DNA of 64,000 nucleotides from Mucilaginibacter phyllosphaerae (lineage in GTDB: Bacteria > Bacteroidota > Bacteroidia > Sphingobacteriales > Sphingobacteriaceae), in NCBI RefSeq assembly GCF_004378255.1, contig NZ_SNQG01000002.1, positions 62,001 to 126,000 on the forward strand, read 5' to 3'. A model generated the notes under the pieces. It was not told the origin of the DNA, ran no database searches, and was given only the letters and a program-made list of their open reading frames with translations. This document shows positions 25,253-33,653 of the stretch, one piece after another. The position numbers and the translations under genes are program-made. Each line of letters starts with the position of its first letter. Position 1 is the stretch's first letter.

Positions 25253-25558
25253 CTATAACGTTTTTTGATTTTTAATGATCTGCTCCAGCGCATCCAGGTG
25301 TTGTTTAAACGCCTGTTTACCTTTGGCCGTGGCTTCGTAATTGGTGTTGGGTTTGCGCCCTAAAAAAGATTTGTGTACCATAATATATTCCTCTTTTTCC
25401 AATGCCTTCAGGTGCGACGCCAGGTTACCGTCTGATGCATCCAGCAGTTCTTTTAATGAATTAAAATCGTAGCGTTCGTTCACTACCAGTACGCTCATGA
25501 TCTGTAAACGCAGCCGGTTCTCAAACGCCTTATCAAGTTTTTCGAATGGAATCTTCAC
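25253..25558 (-). CDS. Winged-helix transcriptional regulator (ArsR/MarR-like, HTH_34 type)
   Basis: This 101-residue protein consists almost only of a winged helix: FENRLRLQIMSVLVVNERYDFNSLKELLDASDGNLASHLKALEKEEYI, then a wing with KSFLGRKPNTNYEATAKGK. Such one-domain regulators are often found beside creD in Bacteroidota. I take the GTG at 25558 as the start because it overlaps the upstream TGA as GTGA, a classic coupling signal; the longer frame translates the membrane-protein end in another register. It probably represses its own cluster through the two ACTTTG-N5-CAAAGT sites. Confidence 0.85.
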   Translation of the reverse strand: MKIPFEKLDKAFENRLRLQIMSVLVVNERYDFNSLKELLDASDGNLASHLKALEKEEYIMVHKSFLGRKPNTNYEATAKGKQAFKQHLDALEQIIKNQKTL

Positions 25559-26193
25559 CGGTCGTATTTTAAGTACATAATGCTGCCGTAAACAATGTGC
25601 AGCACGCCAAAACCAAAGGCCCAAATCAGCAGGCCGCAGCCAGGCAACAAAGCGGCCAGCAAACCTAATGTTATTTCTATTATACCTAAGTATTTAACAT
25701 CGTTATAAGTAACGTTACTCGCGTTCACTAAAGCCAGTCCGTAAAATATCAATGTGGTTGATGCTACTACACTAAAGTATCCTCTAAATATTAAAACGAG
25801 TACCAGTATAGCCCCCGTTACTAAAGGCACGGCCAGGTTAAACAATAGCTGCCTGCTTGCCCGGCCCCAAACACTTTGCCCTTTTTGTTTTGCCTTGCGC
25901 CGGGTTAGCACCACACCTGTAATTATTGATGCAATAAAAACAATGATACCGGTTAGCGCCAACTTTTGTAAGTTAGTGTGCAATGGCCCTTCAACAGCAT
26001 CATTGTAGGTATTGTAATCCAGCTGGTCAAAGTGGTCAGATCCGAATGTTAACCACCATGCAACAGCTGCACCTATCAAAGCGTAAACCCCGGCAAGCAC
26101 CCCACTAAGGCCACTCAGCGAGATAAATTTTGAAGAGCGCTCCATCAAACTGCGGATGGAGGTTAGCTCGTCTTGTATTTGGTTTTCTTTCAC
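25555..26193 (-). CDS. Hypothetical integral membrane protein
   Basis: This 212-residue protein has a cytoplasmic N-terminus (KENQIQDELTSIRSLMERSS) and about six transmembrane segments in three hydrophobic blocks (around residues 20-45, 80-100 and 115-200). The C-terminus ends in YGSIMYLKYDR. It begins with GTG at 26193, eight bases after an operator-like palindrome. It overlaps the regulator gene by four bases. I know the layout membrane protein-regulator-creD but no function for this member. Confidence 0.75.
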   Translation of the reverse strand: MKENQIQDELTSIRSLMERSSKFISLSGLSGVLAGVYALIGAAVAWWLTFGSDHFDQLDYNTYNDAVEGPLHTNLQKLALTGIIVFIASIITGVVLTRRKAKQKGQSVWGRASRQLLFNLAVPLVTGAILVLVLIFRGYFSVVASTTLIFYGLALVNASNVTYNDVKYLGIIEITLGLLAALLPGCGLLIWAFGFGVLHIVYGSIMYLKYDR

Positions 26194-26197
26194 TTAA

Positions 26198-26221
26198 AAG
26201 TACTTTGTTATTCAAAGTAAC
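26198..26221. promoter_or_regulatory. Operator-like palindrome upstream of the membrane-protein gene
   Basis: AAAGTACTTTG is followed after five bases by CAAAGTA, giving the 7-bp dyad TACTTTG-N5-CAAAGTA (26201-26219). It overlaps a TTACTTTG sequence on the minus strand that is one base off the -7 consensus, so a bound regulator could block the promoter. It is nearly identical to 25211-25234. Confidence 0.55.
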
Positions 26222-26276
26222 TTATTAAAAGTGGGAGTTGCAAATAAAAACTTATAAAGTTTATATATTTAAACCG

Positions 26277-26936
26277 ATGACGGCCAATATCGACAAAGTA
26301 AATGCCCTTACAGCTTTTATCCAAGCAGACAAATTTGGTCTAAGGGAATGGGGAAATAGAGGATTAAACCCAAGCGATAATGAAATGTGCAAATTCTTAC
26401 AGGATACATTTAATGATATTGCTGAAGAATTAAAATCGACAATCTTAGCCGATAAAAAAAGTAGTTCTTTAAAACCAATTCTCAAAGCCGGCCTGAGATT
26501 ATTTCCAAATAGTGCTTATGATACCGAAGAAAAGGAATTCATCTGTGATACATTTAATACTCTTGCAAAAATAATAGACGTTGATTTCGCTTCAACTCTT
26601 AATAAGTGGCTGTATGGTTCTCTACTTTCTGCGTTACTTAAAATAGGGAAGATCTTAAATCCAGAGAAAATCATTTATACGCTACAACAACCCTGTAATA
26701 AATGCGGAATAGAATTAGAAACACATGTCAACAAAATCGAACAGGGGATTCCAGATACAAACTGGTTTATTGTAAAATGCAATAATTGCAAAGCATTAAA
26801 CCTTTTAACGCTTGAACCCGATATTAAAGGGATGAAATTTGGAAACTATGAATTGGTGGAAAATCTGTTTAAACAAGATTACACTTATGAGCAGGCACAA
26901 ATACGGCTCGAACAAATTACGACGTATAGGAAATAG
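26277..26936 (+). CDS. Hypothetical protein with C-terminal zinc-ribbon-like cysteines
   Basis: This 219-residue protein has a helical N-terminal half (NALTAFIQADKFGLREWGNR to TLAKIIDVDFASTLNKWLYG) that may belong to a DUF4844-like family, though I hold this loosely. The C-terminal part carries two CxxC pairs, CNKCGIE and KCNNCKA, about 30 residues apart, which suggests a zinc ribbon. The DNA is visibly more A+T rich than the neighbours and codon choice is different, which suggests acquisition. It is divergent from the creD cluster and convergent with the TetR gene. Confidence 0.65.
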   Translation: MTANIDKVNALTAFIQADKFGLREWGNRGLNPSDNEMCKFLQDTFNDIAEELKSTILADKKSSSLKPILKAGLRLFPNSAYDTEEKEFICDTFNTLAKIIDVDFASTLNKWLYGSLLSALLKIGKILNPEKIIYTLQQPCNKCGIELETHVNKIEQGIPDTNWFIVKCNNCKALNLLTLEPDIKGMKFGNYELVENLFKQDYTYEQAQIRLEQITTYRK

Positions 26937-26953
26937 CTTTTATTAACCTAACT

Positions 26954-27535
26954 CTACACCAAAATCGCCGCCTTAACCAAATAAGGCAGTATCTCTTTCT
27001 GGAAAGACACAAAGTTTTTGCGCACATCGCTGTCGCTTACGGATGTAAAGGCGAAGCTGAACACGATGCTTTTGCTGCATTTGATCAAAAAACGTACACG
27101 CTGGTGATAACCCTCGTGTTTACGGATGCCGGGTAACTGCACGAATGATTGTACCAGCAATTCCTCCAGCTCGTTAGACAGATTCTTTAAAAAATCTTGT
27201 GAGTTGGTGCTTTCGCGGATAAAATCCCAGCCGATAAACTCGTTACACACGGTGTAGGATAGGCGACAGGTTTTCATGATCAGGTTACTCAGGTGCGCTT
27301 CCTCATCCATATCCGGCGTATTGGTATTGATCAGTTCATCAACACTCACCTTAATATAGTCCATCAGTAAAACATGCAAAACGGCTTCTTTGCTATCAAA
27401 ATACTTGTAGATGGTAGCTTTGGCAATTTTAGCCCGCTTGGCTATTTCGTTTACACTGGTTTTATGGTAACCGAATTTGCGGAACAGATCTTGCGCTGCC
27501 CGCTTAATACTATCTTTAATTTTATCGGCTTCCAT
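26954..27535 (-). CDS. TetR/AcrR family transcriptional regulator
   Basis: This 193-residue regulator has the TetR helix-turn-helix at residues 8-55: IKRAAQDLFRKFGYHKTSVNEIAKRAKIAKATIYKYFDSKE. The C-terminal domain (about 60-193) is the variable ligand-binding part. Its upstream neighbour on the same strand is a Rieske-like lipoprotein three bases away, so they are probably co-transcribed. The ligand and targets are unknown. Confidence 0.92.
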   Translation of the reverse strand: MEADKIKDSIKRAAQDLFRKFGYHKTSVNEIAKRAKIAKATIYKYFDSKEAVLHVLLMDYIKVSVDELINTNTPDMDEEAHLSNLIMKTCRLSYTVCNEFIGWDFIRESTNSQDFLKNLSNELEELLVQSFVQLPGIRKHEGYHQRVRFLIKCSKSIVFSFAFTSVSDSDVRKNFVSFQKEILPYLVKAAILV

Positions 27536-27538
27536 TCA

Positions 27539-27952
27539 TTAGTTTGAAACAAATATCTCAAATTGCGTGGTATTTACAACATACTGCCTCAGATATTTGG
27601 TTGCCGGGGCTTTAACCGGGCTGCCGTCTGACAAGGAAAATTTAGAACCGCTGCAGGGGTCGGTTGCGGTAAAGCCCGTATCGTCAACCGTAATGGCGCA
27701 TAATTTTTCGGGCATGTAGCTGCTGCAACGGTCGTAAGCGGTGTAGGTGCCATCCACCTGGCGGTAAATAATAACGCCTGCCACGCCTGCCCCGGCAATA
27801 TAAACGTACCCGCCGGCAGCATTTAATGCCGTGTAGCGCGGGTCTGTTTTTATAATACTGATGTTTACCGGTACACTTGGCACCACACTCCCGGTTTTGG
27901 CACAACCTAAAAATAGGATGCCTGTTAAGATCAGTACCAGCGCTTGCTTCAT
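27539..27952 (-). CDS. Rieske-like lipoprotein with missing histidine ligands
   Basis: This 137-residue lipoprotein starts MKQALVLILTGILFLGC. The rest follows the Rieske ferredoxin layout: a YTAYDRCSSYMPEKLC segment, then TDPCSGSKFSLSDGSPVKAP, as in CTHLGC...CPCHGSxF...GxVxxGPA. The two histidines expected in CxH and CxxH are both serine here, and the first Cys of the second motif appears to be replaced as well. It can hardly hold a Rieske [2Fe-2S] cluster and may be a structural relative. It sits two bases after pheS and directly ahead of the TetR gene. Confidence 0.65.
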   Translation of the reverse strand: MKQALVLILTGILFLGCAKTGSVVPSVPVNISIIKTDPRYTALNAAGGYVYIAGAGVAGVIIYRQVDGTYTAYDRCSSYMPEKLCAITVDDTGFTATDPCSGSKFSLSDGSPVKAPATKYLRQYVVNTTQFEIFVSN

Positions 27953-27953
27953 T

Positions 27954-28988
27954 TTAAATAATATCTGTAGTGAACTGTTTTAAGAAACGTACATCGTTCT
28001 CAGAGAATAAACGCAGATCCCTTATCACATATTTTAAGTTGGTGATGCGTTCTATACCCATACCGAATGCAAACCCGGTATATTTTTTACTGTCGATACC
28101 GCAATTCTCTAAAACATTAGGGTCAACCATGCCGCAGCCCAGTATCTCTACCCAGCCGCTGTATTTACACATATTACAGCCCGATCCTTTACAAATGGTA
28201 CAAGATATATCCATCTCTGCAGATGGCTCGGTGAAAGGGAAGTATGATGGGCGGAAACGCACTTTGGTACCCTCGCCATAAAGTTCCTGCACAAAATGAT
28301 AAAGCGTTTGTTTCAAATCAGAGAAGGATACATTCTCATCCACATATAAACCCTCTACCTGGTGGAAAAAACAATGCGCACGGGCAGAGATCGCTTCGTT
28401 ACGGTAAACACGGCCCGGCATAATCGCGCGGAACGGCGGTTTGCCGTTCTCCATCATCCGTACCTGTACCGATGAGGTGTGGGTACGCAAAGCAATATCA
28501 TCCGTACCATCGCCTTTGCGGATAAAAAAGGTATCCTGCATATCGCGGGCGGGGTGTTCCTGCGGGAAGTTCAGGGCCGAAAAGTTATGCCAGTCGTCCT
28601 CTATCTCGGGGCCTTCTGCTACCACAAACCCCAGGCGTTTAAATATATCGATGATCTCGTTACGTACCAGCGATAGCGGGTGGCGCGAGCCTACCTCAAA
28701 GCCATCGCCGGGTAAAGTCAAGTCGATATCTGATTCTTTAACCTGCGGGCCCGAACCTAAGCTTTCTTTGATCTCGTTGTATCTGCCTTCGGCGAATTGC
28801 TTAAACTGGTTAAGCACTTTACCAAAGGTGCGTTTCTCTTCGGGGCCTACGGTTTTAAATTCCTCAAAAAGGTCTTTAATTAAACCCTTGGTGCCTAAAA
28901 ATTTTATCCGGAAAACTTCCAGTTCATCAGCCTTGGCAGCTGTAAATGCTTTGATCTCTTCGGTATATTGATCTATTTTAGATTGCAT
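27954..28988 (-). CDS. pheS: Phenylalanine--tRNA ligase alpha subunit
   Basis: This 344-residue class II synthetase subunit has an N-terminal coiled coil (residues 1-85), motif 2 (PGRVYRNEAISARAHCFFHQ) and motif 3 (GFAFGMGIERITNLKY). A cysteine-rich segment (CTICKGSGCNMCKYSGWVE) lies in the core and could bind zinc. The beta subunit gene is not in the window. The stop of the PIN gene overlaps the pheS start as TAATG, so the PIN-antitoxin pair is coupled to it. Confidence 0.96.
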   Translation of the reverse strand: MQSKIDQYTEEIKAFTAAKADELEVFRIKFLGTKGLIKDLFEEFKTVGPEEKRTFGKVLNQFKQFAEGRYNEIKESLGSGPQVKESDIDLTLPGDGFEVGSRHPLSLVRNEIIDIFKRLGFVVAEGPEIEDDWHNFSALNFPQEHPARDMQDTFFIRKGDGTDDIALRTHTSSVQVRMMENGKPPFRAIMPGRVYRNEAISARAHCFFHQVEGLYVDENVSFSDLKQTLYHFVQELYGEGTKVRFRPSYFPFTEPSAEMDISCTICKGSGCNMCKYSGWVEILGCGMVDPNVLENCGIDSKKYTGFAFGMGIERITNLKYVIRDLRLFSENDVRFLKQFTTDII

Positions 28989-29413
28989 TATAGTGTTCTT
29001 AAAAATTGTTCGGCAGTAAATACCGGTATTGTAGCTTGTTTATAGTCTTTTATATTACGGGTAATAATGGCATCGGCACCTGCACTTTTTGCAGCATAAT
29101 ATTGTACGGCATCTTCAAAATCAGAAAAATCAGATCCTGCAGCTTGTTTAATTAAGGCTGCATCTTCTTTAATAATATTCAATCTTTCTGTAAGTACTAA
29201 AATTGCTTGCCTGGCTAAGGCTTCATTAAAAGCCCTTTTTGTAGCATAATGAATATTTAGCAGGCTATGTACCGATGCACACAGCGTGTAAGCATTATTA
29301 TCAGCAAGTTTTACAACTTCGGCACTGTAATTAAAATGTGGCTGCCGAATCAATATTGTATCTAATAAAATATCCGAGTCAATAAACAGAACCTTATAAG
29401 CCATACTTTTCAT
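28988..29413 (-). CDS. PIN-domain toxin of a type II toxin-antitoxin pair
   Basis: This 141-residue protein has the PIN nuclease layout: an N-terminal strand with LFIDSDILLDTIL, a central TERLNIIKEDAALIKQAAG, DFSDFEDAVQYYAAKSAGAD and IITRNIKDYKQATIPV, which supply the acidic residues. PIN toxins cleave RNA. It overlaps the upstream antitoxin gene by 20 bases. The ATG at 29404 (MAYKVL) is an alternative start with a shorter overlap. Confidence 0.82.
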   Translation of the reverse strand: MKSMAYKVLFIDSDILLDTILIRQPHFNYSAEVVKLADNNAYTLCASVHSLLNIHYATKRAFNEALARQAILVLTERLNIIKEDAALIKQAAGSDFSDFEDAVQYYAAKSAGADAIITRNIKDYKQATIPVFTAEQFLRTL

Positions 29414-29663
29414 CTAAATGCTTATGATATTCTATTTTGTGATCAAAGTCGGAAGTTGGCTCTTTCGCAATTATCAGCTGCTGCATCCAGTCAGGAAATT
29501 GATTTACAGGCTTGATATTAATCTCCTTTTTTTTCTTCTTGCTTCTTTCTGTAATAAGTATCTTAAATAATTTTGATACACTTATATTACTCTCTGATGC
29601 AATGGTTTTAGCTAACTGGATAGTGTCCTTATCTGCGCTCAATGTTAATTTAGATACCGACAT
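29394..29663 (-). CDS. Antitoxin of DUF6364 type (ribbon-helix-helix-like)
   Basis: This 89-residue protein starts MSVSKLTLSADKDTIQLAKT and continues IASESNISVSKLFKILITER, matching the RHH/DUF6364-type antitoxin N-terminus. A lysine-rich linker follows and a C-terminal tail that would wrap the toxin. It is the first gene of the pair and overlaps the PIN gene. Paired TACTGTA-free TACGTA palindromes upstream suggest autoregulation. Confidence 0.78.
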   Translation of the reverse strand: MSVSKLTLSADKDTIQLAKTIASESNISVSKLFKILITERSKKKKKEINIKPVNQFPDWMQQLIIAKEPTSDFDHKIEYHKHLDEKYGL

Positions 29664-29677
29664 AATTTAACTATTTA

Positions 29678-29706
29678 TACGTACAAATATAAAAAATATA
29701 TACGTA
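29678..29706 (-). promoter_or_regulatory. Promoter and candidate operator of the toxin-antitoxin pair
   Basis: TATATTTG on the minus strand (29684-29691) fits the -7 consensus. Two TACGTA palindromes at 29678-29683 and 29701-29706 bracket it, spaced 23 bases apart. This is a reasonable site for an RHH-type autorepressor. The gap to kbl is only 44 bases. Confidence 0.45.
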
Positions 29707-29707
29707 A

Positions 29708-30898
29708 CTATTTAATCACCTCTAAAGCCTTGCCTACTTTGGTAAACGCGGCAATTGCTTTATCTAAATGTTCGGTATCGTGAGCGGCCGAGATCTGTAC
29801 GCGGATGCGTGCCTTACCTTGCGGTACAACGGGGTAATAAAAACCGATCACATAGATACCCTCTTCCAGCATTTTGGCGGCAAACTCCTGGGCCAGCTTG
29901 GCATCGTACAGCATCACCGGTACAATAGGGTGTACGCCTGGTTTAATATCAAATCCCGCAGCAGTCATCTTTTCGCGGAAGTATTGCGTATTGCTTTCCA
30001 GCTTATCGCGCAGGTTGGTGGTTTCGCTCAACATGTCCAGTACGGCAATAGAGGCACCTGTAATAGCCGGGGCCAGGGTGTTACTGAACAGATAGGGGCG
30101 CGAGCGCTGGCGCAGCATGTCAATGATTTCCTTACGTCCGGAGGTGAACCCGCCCGATGCACCGCCCAAAGCCTTGCCCAATGTACCGGTAATGATATCT
30201 ATTTTACCCATTACATTATGATGCTCATGCGTGCCGCGGCCTGTTTTGCCCATAAAGCCGCTGCAATGGCTTTCGTCTATCATTACCAAAGCATTGTATT
30301 GCTCGGCAAGCGCGCAAATTTTGTCTAATTGTGCAATGGTGCCGTCCATGCTAAAGGCGCCATCGGTTACGATGATCCGGTGGCGCAGATCCTGTGTAGC
30401 TTTCAGCTGCTCTTCCAGGTCGGCCATGTCATCGTGCTTGTAGCGTTTGCGCTGGGCTTTGCAAAGGCGCACCCCGTCAATAATAGAGGCATGGTTCAGT
30501 TCATCAGATATGATCGCATCCTGATCGTTAAACAAAGGCTCAAAAACGCCCCCGTTCGCATCAAAAGCGGCTGCGTAAAGTATGGTATCTTCGGTGCCTA
30601 AAAATTCGGATATTTTTTGCTCCAGCTGTTTATGAATATCCTGCGTACCGCAAATAAAACGCACGGAAGACAGGCCGTAACCATGGGTATCCATGGCATT
30701 TTTGGCTGCTTGTATCACCTGCGCGTTACCGGATAGGCCCAGGTAGTTATTGGCGCAAAAGTTTATCACTTCTTTGCCACCCTGTACGGTAATATCTGCG
30801 CCCTGCGCCGACGTAATGATCCGCTCTTTTTTATACAGGCCGGCGCTTTCAATATCGGCAAGTTCCTGTTGTAATACAGGCTGCAATGTTTTATACAT
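29708..30898 (-). CDS. kbl: Glycine C-acetyltransferase (2-amino-3-ketobutyrate CoA ligase)
   Basis: This 396-residue alpha-oxoamine synthase uses PLP to cleave 2-amino-3-ketobutyrate with CoA to glycine and acetyl-CoA in threonine breakdown. It shows [61 protein letters not shown] and the PLP lysine in [15 protein letters not shown]. The C-terminal [20 protein letters not shown] and [11 protein letters not shown] support Kbl over BioF, HemA or SPT relatives. The partner tdh is not in the window. Confidence 0.95.
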   Translation of the reverse strand: MYKTLQPVLQQELADIESAGLYKKERIITSAQGADITVQGGKEVINFCANNYLGLSGNAQVIQAAKNAMDTHGYGLSSVRFICGTQDIHKQLEQKISEFLGTEDTILYAAAFDANGGVFEPLFNDQDAIISDELNHASIIDGVRLCKAQRKRYKHDDMADLEEQLKATQDLRHRIIVTDGAFSMDGTIAQLDKICALAEQYNALVMIDESHCSGFMGKTGRGTHEHHNVMGKIDIITGTLGKALGGASGGFTSGRKEIIDMLRQRSRPYLFSNTLAPAITGASIAVLDMLSETTNLRDKLESNTQYFREKMTAAGFDIKPGVHPIVPVMLYDAKLAQEFAAKMLEEGIYVIGFYYPVVPQGKARIRVQISAAHDTEHLDKAIAAFTKVGKALEVIK

Positions 30899-30917
30899 AA
30901 ATGTGTGTATTAAACCT

Positions 30918-30925
30918 CAAAATTA
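30918..30925 (-). promoter_or_regulatory. Candidate -7 element for kbl
   Basis: TAATTTTG on the minus strand fits TAnnTTTG and would give a leader of about 16 bases before the kbl start at 30898. A TTG at the usual spacing is lacking. Confidence 0.35.
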
Positions 30926-31019
30926 AACAATAACAACTAATTGAAAGGTTATACCAAACAATTAATATAAATTACATATAGTTACAAACATTTTGTGCCT
31001 AACTGCTATTAACCGTAAA

Positions 31020-33506
31020 ATGCTTATGAGAAGATACTTACCCTTTATTATATTTATACTTACCTGTTTTAGCGCATCGGCGCAGCAATATCTTTTATCG
31101 GGGCGTATAACGGGCCAGAAAAACGAGCCGGTATCTTTTACATCGGTGTACATCCGCAACTCCACCTACGGCACCACGGCTAACGAAGAGGGCCGCTATC
31201 AGCTTAAGTTAAACCCCGGCACCTACAATATCACGTATCGTTTTACAGGCTACCGCGAGCAAACAGAAAGCATCACCATTACCGACCATAACGAGGTGCA
31301 TGATATGCAGCTGGCAGATGAGGTTTTTAAGTTTAGCCAGGTATCTGAAAAATGGAAAGAAAACCTCGACCCGGGCGATACCATTATGCGTATGGTGATC
31401 AGCAGGCGCCAGGCACACATGAAAGAGGTGCAGGGGTATTCTTGCGCGGTGTATATTAAGGGGGTGCAAAAGCTGCTGAGTTCGCCAAAGGCGTTAACAA
31501 GTAAAGCGGTGATCGCTGCACTCGACCTCGACTCGAACGGCCGGGGGATCCTCTATCAATCGGAAATGCTGTCCACCCTTAATTTTGAAAGGCCCAATAA
31601 AATACGCGAGGTTACCATAGCCGCCAAACAGGCCGGGGTAAACACCGCCTTTGATTATACCAAGGCATCAGACCTGCAGGTGAACTTTTATAACGATGTT
31701 TTTAAAATAAACGGCCTGAGCAGCCGAGGCTATATTTCGCCGGTGGCATCAAACGCTTTCGACCATTATAACTACAAATTAATTGGCAGCACCATCCAGA
31801 ACGGCCGCACGGTTGATAAGATTGAGGTGATACCCAAACGCGAGAACGGGCAGTATTTTGTGGGCAACATGTATATAGTGGAGGGCGACTGGCGCATTTA
31901 CAGCGCCGACCTGATGCTGACCAACAAGCGCAGCAGCCTTAACCTGGTTGATACCCTGAAGATAAGCCAGCAATACATCCCCATAACAGATAGTGTTTGG
32001 ATGCCCGCTGCCGTGCAGCTTAACTTTAAAGGATCGGTGCTGGGCTTTAAGTTTGGCGGCTATTACGAGGGGATCTATAATAATTACAAGCTTAACCCAA
32101 GCTTCCCGAAAGGGTTTTTTAACGGCGAGATACTAAGGATAGATACGGCAGCCAACATTAAAACCGCAAACTACTGGAATACCAACCGCCCGCTGCCCTT
32201 AACCCGCCCGGAAGCCCGCGACTATCAAAAAAAAGACAGTATTGCGGCCTACAAAAAAACAGATGCCTATTTAGATTCTATCCAGCATACTAAAAACAAC
32301 ATTAACTACTTTACCTATACCATATTTGGGTACAGCGCCAGCAACCGTGCCGAAACAGATTCGCTTTATATTTTCCCGTTCCTGCAAACGTTTTACTATA
32401 ACACGGTTGAGGGTTTTGGGATAAATGCCAAGGTAAAGTACAGCCATAAGATAGATGATCTGCATTCTTACGCTATTACGCCTGCTGTACGGTATGGCTT
32501 TGCCAATAAACTGTTTAGCGCCAATGTGCTTGCCGAGTATTTTAATAACCCGTTTCGTAACAGTAAATTTTATGTGAATTTTGGCAGCGATGTGCTCGAT
32601 CTGAATAATGTGGGCACCCGGTCGTTATATTTTAACACGCTGAGTACCCTGCTGTACGAGAATAACTATGTAAAGTACTACCGCTCGCAGTTTGGCGGCT
32701 TTGGGTATCAGCGCGAGTTATCTAACGGTATTTTATGGATGGCGGGGTTAAGCTACTCCAGCCGAACCCAGATGTACAATAATGCATTTGGCCATTTGTT
32801 CGATTCAAAGAACAGAAACTACACCTCTAACAACCCGCTGGCCCCGGCAAATGCCCCCGCAGATGATCGCTCTTTCCTGTTTCCGCAGCACCAGGCGTTA
32901 ACATTTAATACTTCGGTAGCCTTTACGTTCGATCAGCAGTATATTACCCGGCCAACAGGTAAATTTAACCTGCCGTCAAAATATCCAACCTTAACCGTTA
33001 ACTACCGCAAGGGCATCAAAAGCGCTTTCGGGTCAGATGTAGATTATGATTTTGCATCGGTAGATATCTCGCAATCAAACATGAGCATCGGGCTCTCCGG
33101 TTTTTCATCCTTTAAATTAACCGGCGGCGACTTCTTCCGGAACAATAAGCTGTATTATATGGATTATTACCATTATTTAGGTAACCAGGGCGTAACGTTC
33201 GATCCTACGTACATCGGTAGCTTCCATTTTTTGCCGTTTTATACCTACAGCACCAACGGCGCTTTTTTCGAGGCGCATTACCAGCACAACTTTGCCGGGT
33301 CTATCTTAAACAAGGTGCCATTCATCCGCAAGCTTAAGCTGGAAGAAGTAATTGGCGCCAATTATTTAACCACCAGGGGCAACCCTAATTATAAGGAGTT
33401 TTATGTAGGCGTACAGCGCCTTATCTTCCGTGTAGATTACGGTATATCCTACGCCGGCAGTAAAAAATATATCCAGGGGTTCCGCATCTTTTACGGGATC
33501 AGGTAG
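31020..33506 (+). CDS. DUF5686 and carboxypeptidase-like regulatory domain outer-membrane protein
   Basis: This protein of about 828 residues begins with a signal peptide (MRRYLPFIIFILTCFSASAQ). Residues 20-110 form a CarboxypepD_reg-like beta sandwich (LLSGRITGQKNEPVSFTSVY, TYNITYRFTGYREQ). The remainder matches the DUF5686 layout, with a periplasmic region followed by a C-terminal beta-barrel-like part rich in aromatic strands and ending in QGFRIFYGIR. It is probably an outer-membrane protein. The start could be 31020 or 31026 (MLM). Confidence 0.88.
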   Translation: MLMRRYLPFIIFILTCFSASAQQYLLSGRITGQKNEPVSFTSVYIRNSTYGTTANEEGRYQLKLNPGTYNITYRFTGYREQTESITITDHNEVHDMQLADEVFKFSQVSEKWKENLDPGDTIMRMVISRRQAHMKEVQGYSCAVYIKGVQKLLSSPKALTSKAVIAALDLDSNGRGILYQSEMLSTLNFERPNKIREVTIAAKQAGVNTAFDYTKASDLQVNFYNDVFKINGLSSRGYISPVASNAFDHYNYKLIGSTIQNGRTVDKIEVIPKRENGQYFVGNMYIVEGDWRIYSADLMLTNKRSSLNLVDTLKISQQYIPITDSVWMPAAVQLNFKGSVLGFKFGGYYEGIYNNYKLNPSFPKGFFNGEILRIDTAANIKTANYWNTNRPLPLTRPEARDYQKKDSIAAYKKTDAYLDSIQHTKNNINYFTYTIFGYSASNRAETDSLYIFPFLQTFYYNTVEGFGINAKVKYSHKIDDLHSYAITPAVRYGFANKLFSANVLAEYFNNPFRNSKFYVNFGSDVLDLNNVGTRSLYFNTLSTLLYENNYVKYYRSQFGGFGYQRELSNGILWMAGLSYSSRTQMYNNAFGHLFDSKNRNYTSNNPLAPANAPADDRSFLFPQHQALTFNTSVAFTFDQQYITRPTGKFNLPSKYPTLTVNYRKGIKSAFGSDVDYDFASVDISQSNMSIGLSGFSSFKLTGGDFFRNNKLYYMDYYHYLGNQGVTFDPTYIGSFHFLPFYTYSTNGAFFEAHYQHNFAGSILNKVPFIRKLKLEEVIGANYLTTRGNPNYKEFYVGVQRLIFRVDYGISYAGSKKYIQGFRIFYGIR

Positions 33507-33526
33507 AGAGATAAGAGATTGGAGTT

Positions 33527-33574
33527 TAGAGATTAGTTAAGATGCATTTTATCATCGCAAACAACTAATCTCTA
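33527..33574. repeat. 12-bp inverted repeat after the DUF5686 gene
   Basis: TAGAGATTAGTT (33527-33538) pairs perfectly with AACTAATCTCTA (33563-33574). Outer TTGGAGT and ACTCCAA arms also pair. It may end the DUF5686 transcript or be an interspersed element. Confidence 0.6.
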
Positions 33575-33605
33575 ACCCTCTAATTAACTATTCACTCCAA
33601 TTTAT

Positions 33606-33613
33606 TATCTTTG
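33606..33613 (+). promoter_or_regulatory. Candidate -7 element (TATCTTTG) for trhO
   Basis: The octamer fits TAnnTTTG and gives a leader of about 36 bases before the ATG at 33654. A matching -33 TTG is not obvious. Confidence 0.4.
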
Positions 33614-33653
33614 CACCTCATTTAACACCGTTTGCAGCGGTATCAATGGCATT

